From NCBI GenBank assembly GCA_041879295.1, contig CP047152.1, positions 2,733,501 through 2,797,500 on the forward strand: a stretch of 64,000 nt of DNA, written 5' to 3'. Position numbers and translations under genes: made by a program. This document shows, one piece after another, positions 27,117 through 35,074 of the stretch. The notes under the pieces were generated by a model, which worked only from the letters and a program-made list of their open reading frames with translations, did not search any database and was not told the DNA's origin. Every line of letters starts with the position of its first letter. Position 1 is the stretch's first letter. The DNA is from Pseudomonas putida. Its GTDB lineage: Bacteria; Pseudomonadota; Gammaproteobacteria; Pseudomonadales; Pseudomonadaceae.

Positions 27117-29348
27117 TTACTGCACGATTACGTTGACGGTGCGTGTGGTGCCTTGGCTGGTGGTGATCGTCGCCGTCGGTGCCGCAGTCGGGATGATCGT
27201 GGTGCTATTGCTGACCACCAGGCGCCAGCGGCCGGTCAGCGCTACCGTGGCCGTACCCAAGGTCTGGACACCGGTAGTAGTGGTTACCTGCACGGTCACG
27301 GTATTGCCGGTAGTCACCGAGGAGGTGCCACTGATGTCCCAGTTGTAACGGTTGTTGGAGCGCGCCGTGACTGTGGCTGTCGTGACGGCGAAGGTTTCAG
27401 CGGCAGGCCGAGGCGACACGTTGACGGTGACCGTACCTGGGGTGGACAGCCCCCCCAGCGAGTCACGTGCCTGGTAGGTGAAGGTGGTGGTGAAGGCTGT
27501 GGTTACAGTGGCCGGTGGGGTATAGGTTACGGTCGTGCCGTCGGTGCTGACCGTGCCGCGGCCGGCGGCCGGCTGGGTGATGTTGGTCACGCTCAGCGGC
27601 ACGTTGCCTTCTGGATCGGTGTCGTTGGCCAGCACGTTGATGGTCAATGGCACGCCCAGGGTGGCGACGGTCTCCGGGTTGGCAGTCGGTGCCTGGTTAG
27701 GCGCTACGTTGATGGTGACGGTGGCCGGTTCCGACTTCAGGCCCTTGGCATCCATCGCCCGGTAGCTGAAGGTGGCTACCAGCGGTTGTGTGGCCCCGCT
27801 CGGCGGCGTGTAGGTCACCGAGGTGGTGCCGTTCATCACGACGCCGCCAAGGCCGGTCCCGGGTTGGGTCAGGTCGCTGATGGTCAGCGGCACGTCGCCA
27901 TCCGGGTCGCTGTCGTTCAGCAGCAGGTTGAGTGTGATCGGTACACCGACACTGGTGTTGCCGATGTCGGCCTGGGCCAGCGGTGGCTGGTTGGCGGCCT
28001 CGACCGGGGCGTTGCCAACCACGATCACCGGCTCCACATCACTACCGCCGCGGGCAGACTTGACCGTAACGGTGGCGGGCGGTTGCGCCAGGTCGTTGAC
28101 CGTGATGCTTTGCAGCGTGCCCGATTTCGACATGCGGCCGTAGCCTTGGGCGAGCAGGTCGGGGACCGCTACTTCGTCGCTGGAGCTGGCCTCGATCAAC
28201 AGGCGTTTGTTGGCCCAGTCATAGCGTGCGGTGCTGACTTTGACCACGTCGCTCAGCTTGCTCGAGAGCGCAGTCGGCTGGGTGCCGCCGACTGCGTTGC
28301 TGGCGGTGACAACCACCACCTCTGGCGGCGCCGACTGGTTGAACTGCTGGCTGAAGAACAAACCGTTGTTGTCCGAAGTCAGGGTGAACTGACAAGGCGA
28401 AGGCGGCGTGCCGATCAGTGCCAGGCCATTGCGCATACACAGGCTGGCCTCATTCGGGGCCTTGGCGAACACTTCCACGCGGGTGCCGCTGCCGTTGCGC
28501 GAGTACGTGGCGCGCTCCAGGGTGACCGGGGTTTGTGCCCGCTGGTCCAGCACCTTGCCAGACACTGTGAACGTGTTGGTCTGAATGGTGCCAGCGGGCC
28601 CTTCGATGCGCACGAAGTTGGTATTGAAGGGGCTACCGGTTACCGCTTCGGTGATATTGGGGTCGCCGATGTAGGTTTCGGTGGTACCAGTGTCAGGGTT
28701 GACCTCTGTATACGGCCCGCCAACCCCCTTCAGCCAAGGGCCGATCGCACCCTCCAGCGCCCCCTGGAAGTTGCCCGGAGCGCCAATGCCTATGTCCCGC
28801 GTGATGTTGATCGCGCGACGTCCTGCCGTGGTGACGTTGACCGTCTCCACCCCGTAAGGGTGCGTGATGGTGTAGGTGCCGGTGCGTGGGACCGAAGCGC
28901 GGATACGGATGCGCGCGAAACTCTGCTGATCACCGTCTACCGGGTTTTCAGCAGCGAAGGCTGCCTCAATACCGGCAACGTAGACCTCCAGCTCATAACC
29001 GCTGTTACCTGCTTGTGGTATCGAGGTTTCGGCCAGGAACCAGAACATCTCCGGTGGCCAGTTATCTGGAAATACCAGCGGCAGGGCATCGTCATAGACA
29101 CCGGGCTCGGGCAACAAGGTGCACATGTAGGCCGGCGCCCCTGGCGCGCCTGGCGCACGGGTGCTGGTGGCACGTGACTGGCACAGCTCCAGGGATTGGT
29201 CGAGGCTGTCCTTGTACCACATCGGATAGCCACCTGTGGCGAAGGTGTAGGGCCCCGGGTCGACATCAGACAGCGCGGCGAATGCGGCGCTGGTAACGGT
29301 AAGAGAGAAACCGGCGGCCAACAGCGCACGGCGCGACCAAGTGTTCAT
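27117..29348 (-). CDS. Large secreted protein with Ig/cadherin-like repeats, in the curli locus
   Basis: This 743-residue protein has a signal peptide (MNTWSRRALLAAGFSLTVTS, cut near AFA) and a strong AAGGAGG site. Residues ~30-420 align with the entire neighbour gene product at 29381. They share landmarks such as DPGxY, GAPGAPxYMCTLLPxPGVxDD, THPYGVE, AGRRAINxTRDIGI and GSPFNTNxVRIEGP. After that come two near-identical ~95-residue Ig/cadherin-like units, each with PTA-type openings, LLNDSDPDGDVPL or VLANDTDPEGNVPL, and TSVTYTPP or TTVTYTPP. A shorter C-terminal beta-rich unit ends the protein. Such DxDxDG-type repeats often bind calcium in surface proteins. Position directly before csgB-csgA suggests an anchor or scaffold for the fibre; that role is inference. 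Confidence 0.8.
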   Translation of the reverse strand: MNTWSRRALLAAGFSLTVTSAAFAALSDVDPGPYTFATGGYPMWYKDSLDQSLELCQSRATSTRAPGAPGAPAYMCTLLPEPGVYDDALPLVFPDNWPPEMFWFLAETSIPQAGNSGYELEVYVAGIEAAFAAENPVDGDQQSFARIRIRASVPRTGTYTITHPYGVETVNVTTAGRRAINITRDIGIGAPGNFQGALEGAIGPWLKGVGGPYTEVNPDTGTTETYIGDPNITEAVTGSPFNTNFVRIEGPAGTIQTNTFTVSGKVLDQRAQTPVTLERATYSRNGSGTRVEVFAKAPNEASLCMRNGLALIGTPPSPCQFTLTSDNNGLFFSQQFNQSAPPEVVVVTASNAVGGTQPTALSSKLSDVVKVSTARYDWANKRLLIEASSSDEVAVPDLLAQGYGRMSKSGTLQSITVNDLAQPPATVTVKSARGGSDVEPVIVVGNAPVEAANQPPLAQADIGNTSVGVPITLNLLLNDSDPDGDVPLTISDLTQPGTGLGGVVMNGTTSVTYTPPSGATQPLVATFSYRAMDAKGLKSEPATVTINVAPNQAPTANPETVATLGVPLTINVLANDTDPEGNVPLSVTNITQPAAGRGTVSTDGTTVTYTPPATVTTAFTTTFTYQARDSLGGLSTPGTVTVNVSPRPAAETFAVTTATVTARSNNRYNWDISGTSSVTTGNTVTVQVTTTTGVQTLGTATVALTGRWRLVVSNSTTIIPTAAPTATITTSQGTTRTVNVIVQ

Positions 29349-29380
29349 GCTGCCTCCTTGAAGGCTGAGCCTTTGTCTGT

Positions 29381-30709
29381 TCATGGCACCAGCACCACGT
29401 CTTCGGTGTCGCTACCACCGTTGGCGCTGGTGACCTGCACCTTGGCTGGCGGAATGGGCGAGAGGGTCATGCTCAACGTCTTCACGGCGCCGGTACCGCC
29501 CAGGTTGCCGATCAACGTGCCGTTGCCGGTATGTGCGGTAAGTACTGGAGGTGTGGTTTCGTCACTGGTGCTGGCCACCAGGGTCAGCTCGCCAGTGGAC
29601 AAGCGGTACTGGGCCTGCGTGATGGTGACCAGGTCGGTCAGTGGCAGGTCAGTAGTGGCCAGGCTGCTGGTTGGGACGGCCACGCTGTTGTCAGCGGACA
29701 GTGTGACGATGGTTCCGGCCGCCGGGTTGAGGGCTGACTGGCCGTACCAGGCGCCAGTGCCATCGGCTTCGGTAAGGTTCAGGTTGGGTGTTTGACTGGT
29801 CAGGGTGACAGTTGCCGGAGGTGGCGGGGCCATTACGAAGATGTCTTGCTGGGCGATCAGGTCGCCGTTCTCGGTATGGCGTGAGTAAGTGCTGCGTTGT
29901 GGCATCAGCGGGGTTGGCAGGGCCACTTCGGAAAGCTTGCCGGAGACAGCGAACAGCTCGGTGCGCAGGTCGATGCCACCAGGGCCTTCGATGCGTACGT
30001 AGTTGGTGTTGAATGGGCTGCCGGTGACCTGCTCTTCCAGGTTCGGGTCGCCGATGAAGCGCTCGTTGCCTTCGGTGTAGGGGCCGTTGACACTGCGCAG
30101 GAACGGCCCGACATCGCCCTTGAGTGCGCCGGTGAAGTCGCCTGCGCCGGCGATGCCGATGTCGCGGGTCATGTTGATCGCACGGCGTCCTGCAGCGGGT
30201 ACATCGAACACTTCAACCCCGTAGGGGTGGGTGACCACGTAGGTGCCCGCGGTGGGTACGTCGACCCGGATACGGACCCGCGCGAAGCTGACCTGGTCAC
30301 CCTCGACAGGCTCCTCGGCGGCGAATGCCGCTTCGATCGCGGTGCCGTAGCTGAGGTCGATGCCACGGGCGGCGTCGACGATTGCAGCGTCGGCAGTGAA
30401 CCAGAACGCTTCGTCAGGGAAGTTGGTGGGGAAGACGATGGGTTGGGTATCGTCGAACACACCAGGCGTGGGCAGCAGCGTGCACATGTATGAAGGTGCG
30501 CCGGGCGCGCCGGCGACCCGGGAGCTGACCGCCTTGGTCAGGCACAGGTCGAGGGTACGACCGTGGCTGTCCTGGTACCAGGCGGGGAAGCCACCGTTGG
30601 CAGGAACGTAAGCGCCTGGGTCGACAGCGTTCAAGGCGGCCTGCGCCGGGAGCTGGAGCATGCCGGCGAAAATCGCCACTGCCAGCGGGTGGGGTATCGG
30701 TCGGTGCAT
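29381..30709 (-). CDS. Secreted paralogue of the Ig-repeat protein, in the curli locus
   Basis: This 442-residue protein has a signal peptide (cut after QAA-type site near residue 24). Its N-terminal ~270 residues match the downstream 743-residue protein closely: DPGAYVPANGGFPAWYQD, GAPGAPSYMCTLLPTPGVFD, THPYGVEVFD, AGRRAINMTRDIGIA, GSPFNTNYVRIEGPGG. Its C-terminal part matches the pre-repeat region with the SANGGSDTEDVVLVP end, then stops where the partner begins its Ig-like repeats. It starts the four-gene transcription unit that continues into csgB-csgA, with 32 bases to the next start. I do not recognise a named family; conserved Cys in MCTLLP could form disulfides. Confidence 0.78.
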   Translation of the reverse strand: MHRPIPHPLAVAIFAGMLQLPAQAALNAVDPGAYVPANGGFPAWYQDSHGRTLDLCLTKAVSSRVAGAPGAPSYMCTLLPTPGVFDDTQPIVFPTNFPDEAFWFTADAAIVDAARGIDLSYGTAIEAAFAAEEPVEGDQVSFARVRIRVDVPTAGTYVVTHPYGVEVFDVPAAGRRAINMTRDIGIAGAGDFTGALKGDVGPFLRSVNGPYTEGNERFIGDPNLEEQVTGSPFNTNYVRIEGPGGIDLRTELFAVSGKLSEVALPTPLMPQRSTYSRHTENGDLIAQQDIFVMAPPPPATVTLTSQTPNLNLTEADGTGAWYGQSALNPAAGTIVTLSADNSVAVPTSSLATTDLPLTDLVTITQAQYRLSTGELTLVASTSDETTPPVLTAHTGNGTLIGNLGGTGAVKTLSMTLSPIPPAKVQVTSANGGSDTEDVVLVP

Positions 30710-30969
30710 GAGTCAATTCCTCCTGCAAACGGGCCCATGGACTTGGGGCGTCTGGGAGGAGATCGGCAAGAGCTGTGCCAATATCTGAAAGTTGCGCTGC
30801 AGGCCTTGGGGGGCAAGGGGGCGAGCCTATCCGCGGGGGATTTTGCAAGCCGCTGGCGGTGGGCAGCGTTCCCCCAAGGTTGGGGATTGGGGGCCGGTAA
30901 TTTCAACCCGGTTTTCGATGCAGAGCCGAGTTCTGAATGCAGTCAGGATCAGGCAGTAGGCGCGGCCGG
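30710..30969. other. Gap upstream of the curli-region operon
   Basis: This 260-base stretch should hold the promoter of the four-gene curli unit, but I see no csgD-like regulator, no clear sigma54 element and no credible gene. The minus-strand frame that spans it mixes intergenic sequence with the next gene in another phase. Confidence 0.5.
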
Positions 30970-31500
30970 TTATTCTTGCGATCTGGAGCCTTGTGGTTTG
31001 CGTGACTTTTTCTCCGGCCGCTTGCCGGGCTTGAGCTGCCAGCGGTCGGCGTTGGCGAGCAGGCGTGCCTGGATTGCGGGTGGGTAGTCGCTCAGGGTTG
31101 TCACGGGTGGGACTGGCTTGCCGGGCAGGCCGGCCTCGCGGATGACCTTCGGCCAGCGCGGTCGCCAGCACAGCAGCAGGCTGAGCCAGTGGCCGGTGCC
31201 GATGATGACGAAGGCGGGCCAGACAAACAGCAGCGCAATTTTGAACAGCCAGCTGCTTTTGCGGAAGAAACGCCCAAGGCCTTCGAACTGGGCGCTGAAT
31301 GCCTGGATGGGTGAGGGTAGCTGGGTGCTCAGGCGGGGGCGAGGGACGGCGTGTGGGCCTTCTTCCATGTAACGGCGGATGAATTCCCACTCATCACGCA
31401 GTTCGCTGCCGCCTTGGCCTTGTTTGCCCAGCAGGGCCATCTCCATGTGAGGCAGGCCGGTGCGGCTGGGGTGCCAGACCAGGCCTAGTCGCATGCCCAT
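30970..31500 (-). CDS. Small membrane protein of unknown function
   Basis: The frame encodes up to 176 residues. A polar N-terminal half contains DEWEFIRRYMEEGPHAVPRPR. It is followed by one long hydrophobic stretch (FKIALLFVWPAFVIIGTGHWLSLLLC) and a very basic C-terminus rich in Lys, Arg and Pro. That suggests one or two membrane passes with a cytoplasmic basic tail. The start is uncertain: ATGs at 31500, 31494 and 31446 are in frame and none has a strong ribosome site. It lies between the histidine phosphatase and the curli unit on the same strand. No family recognised. Confidence 0.6.
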   Translation of the reverse strand: MGMRLGLVWHPSRTGLPHMEMALLGKQGQGGSELRDEWEFIRRYMEEGPHAVPRPRLSTQLPSPIQAFSAQFEGLGRFFRKSSWLFKIALLFVWPAFVIIGTGHWLSLLLCWRPRWPKVIREAGLPGKPVPPVTTLSDYPPAIQARLLANADRWQLKPGKRPEKKSRKPQGSRSQE

Positions 31501-31560
31501 GCTGAGTGAGTCATCTTCTGGATATAAGCCAGTGCTCCCGGTTGTTTTCCAAGGGCATGT

Positions 31561-32250
31561 TCAGAGTTCCTTGGCATCAATGAGTGTGTGCCATTCACTG
31601 GCCGCCATTTGGCCCAGCACCTTCGTCTTGCCATCGTTGCCACGCGTGATGAACAGGGCGCTGGCATAGCTGTTCGATGTTGCGCTAGAAGGCGCTTTGA
31701 GCGCCTGCTCCAGTTGATCCATGCAGCCGCTGTGGCTGACCAGCACGAGGTTGTGGCCACTTCGCTTGAGGGCAAAGGCCTTTTCGGCAAAGTGGCTGTC
31801 ACATTGATTAAGCCAGTCTCGTGTGGCGATGGTTTTACCGAACATGGCTTGTGCGGTCTGCCGGGTTCGCACCTCTGGGCTGGTCCAGACATCAGCTTCG
31901 CCCAAGCCAAGGTGTTGCAACCCGAGGCCTACATCGGTGGCCGCCTGCCTGCCCGCGACGGTGATCCCGCTGGGGTCGTTCAGGCACGCATCACTGGAGC
32001 GGTCGCAGCGTTCGGCATGGCGCAGTACGACAATCACCGAGCCTTTTGCCCAATCGGTATACAGCCCACTGTGCTGCAGGTGATGCGGATTGCCCAGGTT
32101 GGGGGTGGCCGCGCGCTGCTGGGCCCAGGCTGCCGCTACGCCGAGCAAGAGCAGCAGGCACAACACCACCCATTGCGCTGCTCCCCAAGGCCATCGGTGT
32201 ATCGGCCCAAGCCGTGAAGCGGGGGAGTCGTCGATCAGGTCGTGCAGCAT
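31561..32250 (-). CDS. Membrane-anchored histidine phosphatase (phosphoglycerate-mutase-like)
   Basis: This 229-residue protein has an N-terminal membrane anchor (WVVLCLLLLLGVAAAWA) and a histidine-phosphatase domain. The phosphoacceptor His is in VVLRHAERCDRSS, WTSPEVRTRQTA follows, and the second catalytic His is in LVLVSHSGCMDQ. The layout resembles the Ais/PmrG group of lipopolysaccharide core phosphatases, though the short length and anchor could suit other periplasmic phosphoesters. The start at 32250 has a GGAG site ten bases upstream; a longer frame to 32373 is less plausible. It is divergent from the gluconate 2-dehydrogenase genes. Confidence 0.82.
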   Translation of the reverse strand: MLHDLIDDSPASRLGPIHRWPWGAAQWVVLCLLLLLGVAAAWAQQRAATPNLGNPHHLQHSGLYTDWAKGSVIVVLRHAERCDRSSDACLNDPSGITVAGRQAATDVGLGLQHLGLGEADVWTSPEVRTRQTAQAMFGKTIATRDWLNQCDSHFAEKAFALKRSGHNLVLVSHSGCMDQLEQALKAPSSATSNSYASALFITRGNDGKTKVLGQMAASEWHTLIDAKEL

Positions 32251-32393
32251 GTTTGCCACTCCAGTCAGTTTGCTCCATGCGAGAGCGTCGGCACTGTAGG
32301 CAGTGGAATGTCGGCAGAGGGTGAGGCGGGTGTGAAAAAAGCCTTTCGCTGATGGGTGTGCGGTGGAGGTCAAACCGGGTGAGAGGGTAAGAA

Positions 32394-32407
32394 TGAAACC
32401 GGTTTCA
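32394..32407. promoter_or_regulatory. PtxS operator upstream of the gluconate 2-dehydrogenase genes
   Basis: A perfect 14-base palindrome TGAAACCGGTTTCA lies 120 bases before the first dehydrogenase gene. It is identical to the known PtxS target in Pseudomonas and to the sites at 36545 and 37648 here. 2-ketogluconate is the established effector that releases PtxS. Confidence 0.93.
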
Positions 32408-32527
32408 AAACATTTCTGAACGCGCTAGATTATTCGGCTGTCTTCTTGATGGCCTATCAAGATCAACTCTTTATTGAAAATCAGATGGCGCTTATCAAGG
32501 CCACCCCAAAGCCGATGAGGATTCGCA

Positions 32528-33274
32528 ATGCCTGAGCATGCCCCAGACAACCCGCGCAGGGATTTTCTGCGCAAGACCTTGACTCTGATCCCTGTCGTTA
32601 CAGTGGCCAGTACAGGGCTTGGCGTGGGCGCCAGCCAACTGCTTGCGGCCCCGCAACCGCATCAGCAACCGAAAGTGCCGGCTACGCCGCCTGCGGGCAA
32701 TTATCAACCGACATTCTTCAGCGCCGAAGAATGGGCTTTTCTACAAGCTGCCGTTTCCCGCATCATCCCGGCCGATGAGCTTGGCCCAGGGGCACTCGAA
32801 GCGGGCGCCGCCGAATTTATCGACAGGCAAATGAACACCCCCTACGCGACGGGCGCACAGTGGTACATGCAAGGGCCGTTCAACGCCGACGCCCCGCCCG
32901 AGCTGGGCTACCAGTTGCAGCTCAGCCCGCAACAAATCTACCGCCTGGGCATCGCTGCCGTGGACGGCTGGTGCAAAGCCAATGGCGGACAGGTTTTTGC
33001 TGCGCAAGATAGCGCTACCCAGGACCGCATTCTCAGTACGTTGGAGGCAGGAGAGGTGGTTTTCGAAACCGTTCCGGCCAAGGTGTTCTTCAGCCTGCTG
33101 GTGCAAAACACGCGCGAAGGGTTCTTCTGCGACCCGATTCATGGCGGCAATAAAGGCATGGTCGGCTGGACCCAGATCGGCTTCCCCGGCGCCCGCGCCG
33201 ACTTCATGGACTGGGTCGAGCGCAACGAGCCTTACCCGTTCCCGGCTGTATCGATTCGTGGTGAGAGGGCCTGA
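32528..33274 (+). CDS. Gluconate 2-dehydrogenase small (gamma) subunit, Tat-exported
   Basis: This 248-residue protein has a Tat signal with RRDFLRK at residues 10-16 followed by a hydrophobic stretch and cleavage near LLAAPQ. The mature part is of the gluconate_2-dh3 family (FFSAEEWAFLQAAVSRIIPADELGPGALEAG). This subunit chaperones and co-exports the FAD subunit, which lacks its own signal peptide. It is first of three genes with gaps of 3 and 12 bases. Expression is set by the PtxS operator at 32394. Confidence 0.94.
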   Translation: MPEHAPDNPRRDFLRKTLTLIPVVTVASTGLGVGASQLLAAPQPHQQPKVPATPPAGNYQPTFFSAEEWAFLQAAVSRIIPADELGPGALEAGAAEFIDRQMNTPYATGAQWYMQGPFNADAPPELGYQLQLSPQQIYRLGIAAVDGWCKANGGQVFAAQDSATQDRILSTLEAGEVVFETVPAKVFFSLLVQNTREGFFCDPIHGGNKGMVGWTQIGFPGARADFMDWVERNEPYPFPAVSIRGERA

Positions 33275-33277
33275 GGC

Positions 33278-35062
33278 ATGGCGACTGTGTTGAACAAAGT
33301 GGATGCGGTGATCGTCGGCTTCGGCTGGGCCGGTGCGATCATGGCCAAAGAGCTGACCGAGGCCGGGCTGCACGTGGTAGCCCTGGAGCGGGGGCCAATG
33401 CAGGATACCTACCCCGAAGGCAGCTACCCGCAGGTGATCGATGAGCTGACCTACAGCGTGCGCAAGAAGCTGTTCGTCGATGTGTCGAAAGAAACCGTCA
33501 CTGTCCGCCATAGCGTGAATGATGTGGCATTGCCCAATCGCCAGCTGGGCGCATTCCTGCCGGGCAAGGGCGTGGGGGGCGCGGGCCTGCACTGGTCGGG
33601 TGTGCACTTCCGGGTCGACCCCGTCGAGTTGCGCCTGCGCAGCCACTATGAAGAGCGCTACGGGCGCACGTTCATTCCCGAAGGCATGACCATTCAGGAC
33701 TTCGGCGTCAGTTATGAAGAACTGGAGCCCTATTTTGACTTTGCCGAAAAGGTCTTTGGCACTTCAGGCCAGGCCTGGACCGTCAGAGGCCAGGTGGTCG
33801 GTGAAGGGAAGGGCGGCAACCCCTATGCGCCGGACCGCTCCAACCCGTTCCCGCTGCCCGCGCAGAAGAACGTTGTATCGGCAAGGCTGTTCGAAAAGGC
33901 TGCCACCAGCCTGGGCTACAAACCCTACAACCTGCCGTCGGCCAACACCTCCGGGCCATACACCAACCCCTACGGGGCGCAGATGGGGCCGTGCAACTTC
34001 TGCGGTTTCTGCAGCGGTTACGTGTGCTACATGTACTCCAAGGCCTCGCCCAACGTGAACATCCTGCCGGCGCTGCGCCAGGTGCCCAACTTCGAGTTGC
34101 GGCCCAATGCCCATGTGCTGCGGGTGAACCTGGACGACCGCAAGCGCAAGGCTACCGGCGTGACCTACATCGATGCCCAGGGGCGCGAGGTGGAGCAACC
34201 GGCAGAGCTGGTGATTCTGGCGGCTTTCCAGTTCAACAACGTGCGTCTGATGCTGCTTTCCGGCATTGGCAAGCCTTACGACCCGGTGAAGAACGAAGGT
34301 GTGGTCGGGCGTAACTTCGCCTATCAGAACATGGGTACGGTAAAGGCGTTCTTCGACAAGGACACCTACACCAACAACTTCATCGGCGCGGGTGGCAATG
34401 GCATTGCCATCGACGATTTCAACGCCGACAACTTCGACCATGGCCCGCACGGCTTCGTCGGCGGTTCGCCAATGTGGGTGAACCAGGCCGGCAGCCGGCC
34501 GATTGCCGGCACCTCCAACCCGCCGGGCACGCCGGCCTGGGGCAGTGCCTGGAAGAAGGCCACGGCCGACTACTACACCCACCAGGTGTCGATGGATGCC
34601 CACGGCGCACACCAGTCCTACCGTGGCAATTACCTGGACCTGGACCCCACCTACCGCGATGCCTACGGCCAGCCGCTGCTGCGCATGACGTTCGACTGGC
34701 AGGAAAACGACATCAAGATGAACCAGTTCATGGTCGACAAGCTGAGCAAGATCGCCCAAGCGATGAACCCCAAGGCCATTGCCGTGCTGGGCAAGCAGGT
34801 CAAGGACCACTTCAACACCACCAGTTACCAGACCACCCACCTGAACGGCGGGGCAATCATGGGCACCGACCCCAAAACCAGTGCACTGAATCGCTACCTG
34901 CAAAGCTGGGACGTACACAACGTGTTCGTTCCGGGGGCTTCGGCGTTCCCGCAGGGGCTGGGTTACAACCCGACCGGGCTGGTGGCCGCGCTCACCTACT
35001 GGTCGGCCCGTGCCATCCGTGAGCAGTATCTGAAAAACCCCGGTCCGTTGGTCCAGGCTTGA
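33278..35062 (+). CDS. Gluconate 2-dehydrogenase FAD (GMC-type) subunit
   Basis: This 594-residue GMC oxidoreductase oxidises D-gluconate to 2-ketogluconate in the periplasm, passing electrons to the cytochrome subunit. The FAD fold opens with VDAVIVGFGWAGAIMAKEL (residues 8-26), with the late HLNGGAIMGTDP and NPTGLVAALTYWSA segments. A cysteine group CNFCGFCSGYVC near residue 240 matches the region that holds an iron-sulfur cluster in related three-subunit dehydrogenases. There is no signal peptide, consistent with piggy-back export with the small subunit. GMC paralogues can use other sugar acids, but the adjacent PtxS and kgu genes make gluconate the most likely substrate. Confidence 0.93.
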   Translation: MATVLNKVDAVIVGFGWAGAIMAKELTEAGLHVVALERGPMQDTYPEGSYPQVIDELTYSVRKKLFVDVSKETVTVRHSVNDVALPNRQLGAFLPGKGVGGAGLHWSGVHFRVDPVELRLRSHYEERYGRTFIPEGMTIQDFGVSYEELEPYFDFAEKVFGTSGQAWTVRGQVVGEGKGGNPYAPDRSNPFPLPAQKNVVSARLFEKAATSLGYKPYNLPSANTSGPYTNPYGAQMGPCNFCGFCSGYVCYMYSKASPNVNILPALRQVPNFELRPNAHVLRVNLDDRKRKATGVTYIDAQGREVEQPAELVILAAFQFNNVRLMLLSGIGKPYDPVKNEGVVGRNFAYQNMGTVKAFFDKDTYTNNFIGAGGNGIAIDDFNADNFDHGPHGFVGGSPMWVNQAGSRPIAGTSNPPGTPAWGSAWKKATADYYTHQVSMDAHGAHQSYRGNYLDLDPTYRDAYGQPLLRMTFDWQENDIKMNQFMVDKLSKIAQAMNPKAIAVLGKQVKDHFNTTSYQTTHLNGGAIMGTDPKTSALNRYLQSWDVHNVFVPGASAFPQGLGYNPTGLVAALTYWSARAIREQYLKNPGPLVQA

Positions 35063-35074
35063 GGAGCGATGAGC

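Noticed and set aside
26931..29177. 748-codon plus-strand frame antisense to the large Ig-repeat protein
   Set aside because: Shadow of a GC-rich gene with a clear signal peptide and ribosome site on the minus strand; no recognisable domain in the plus-strand product.
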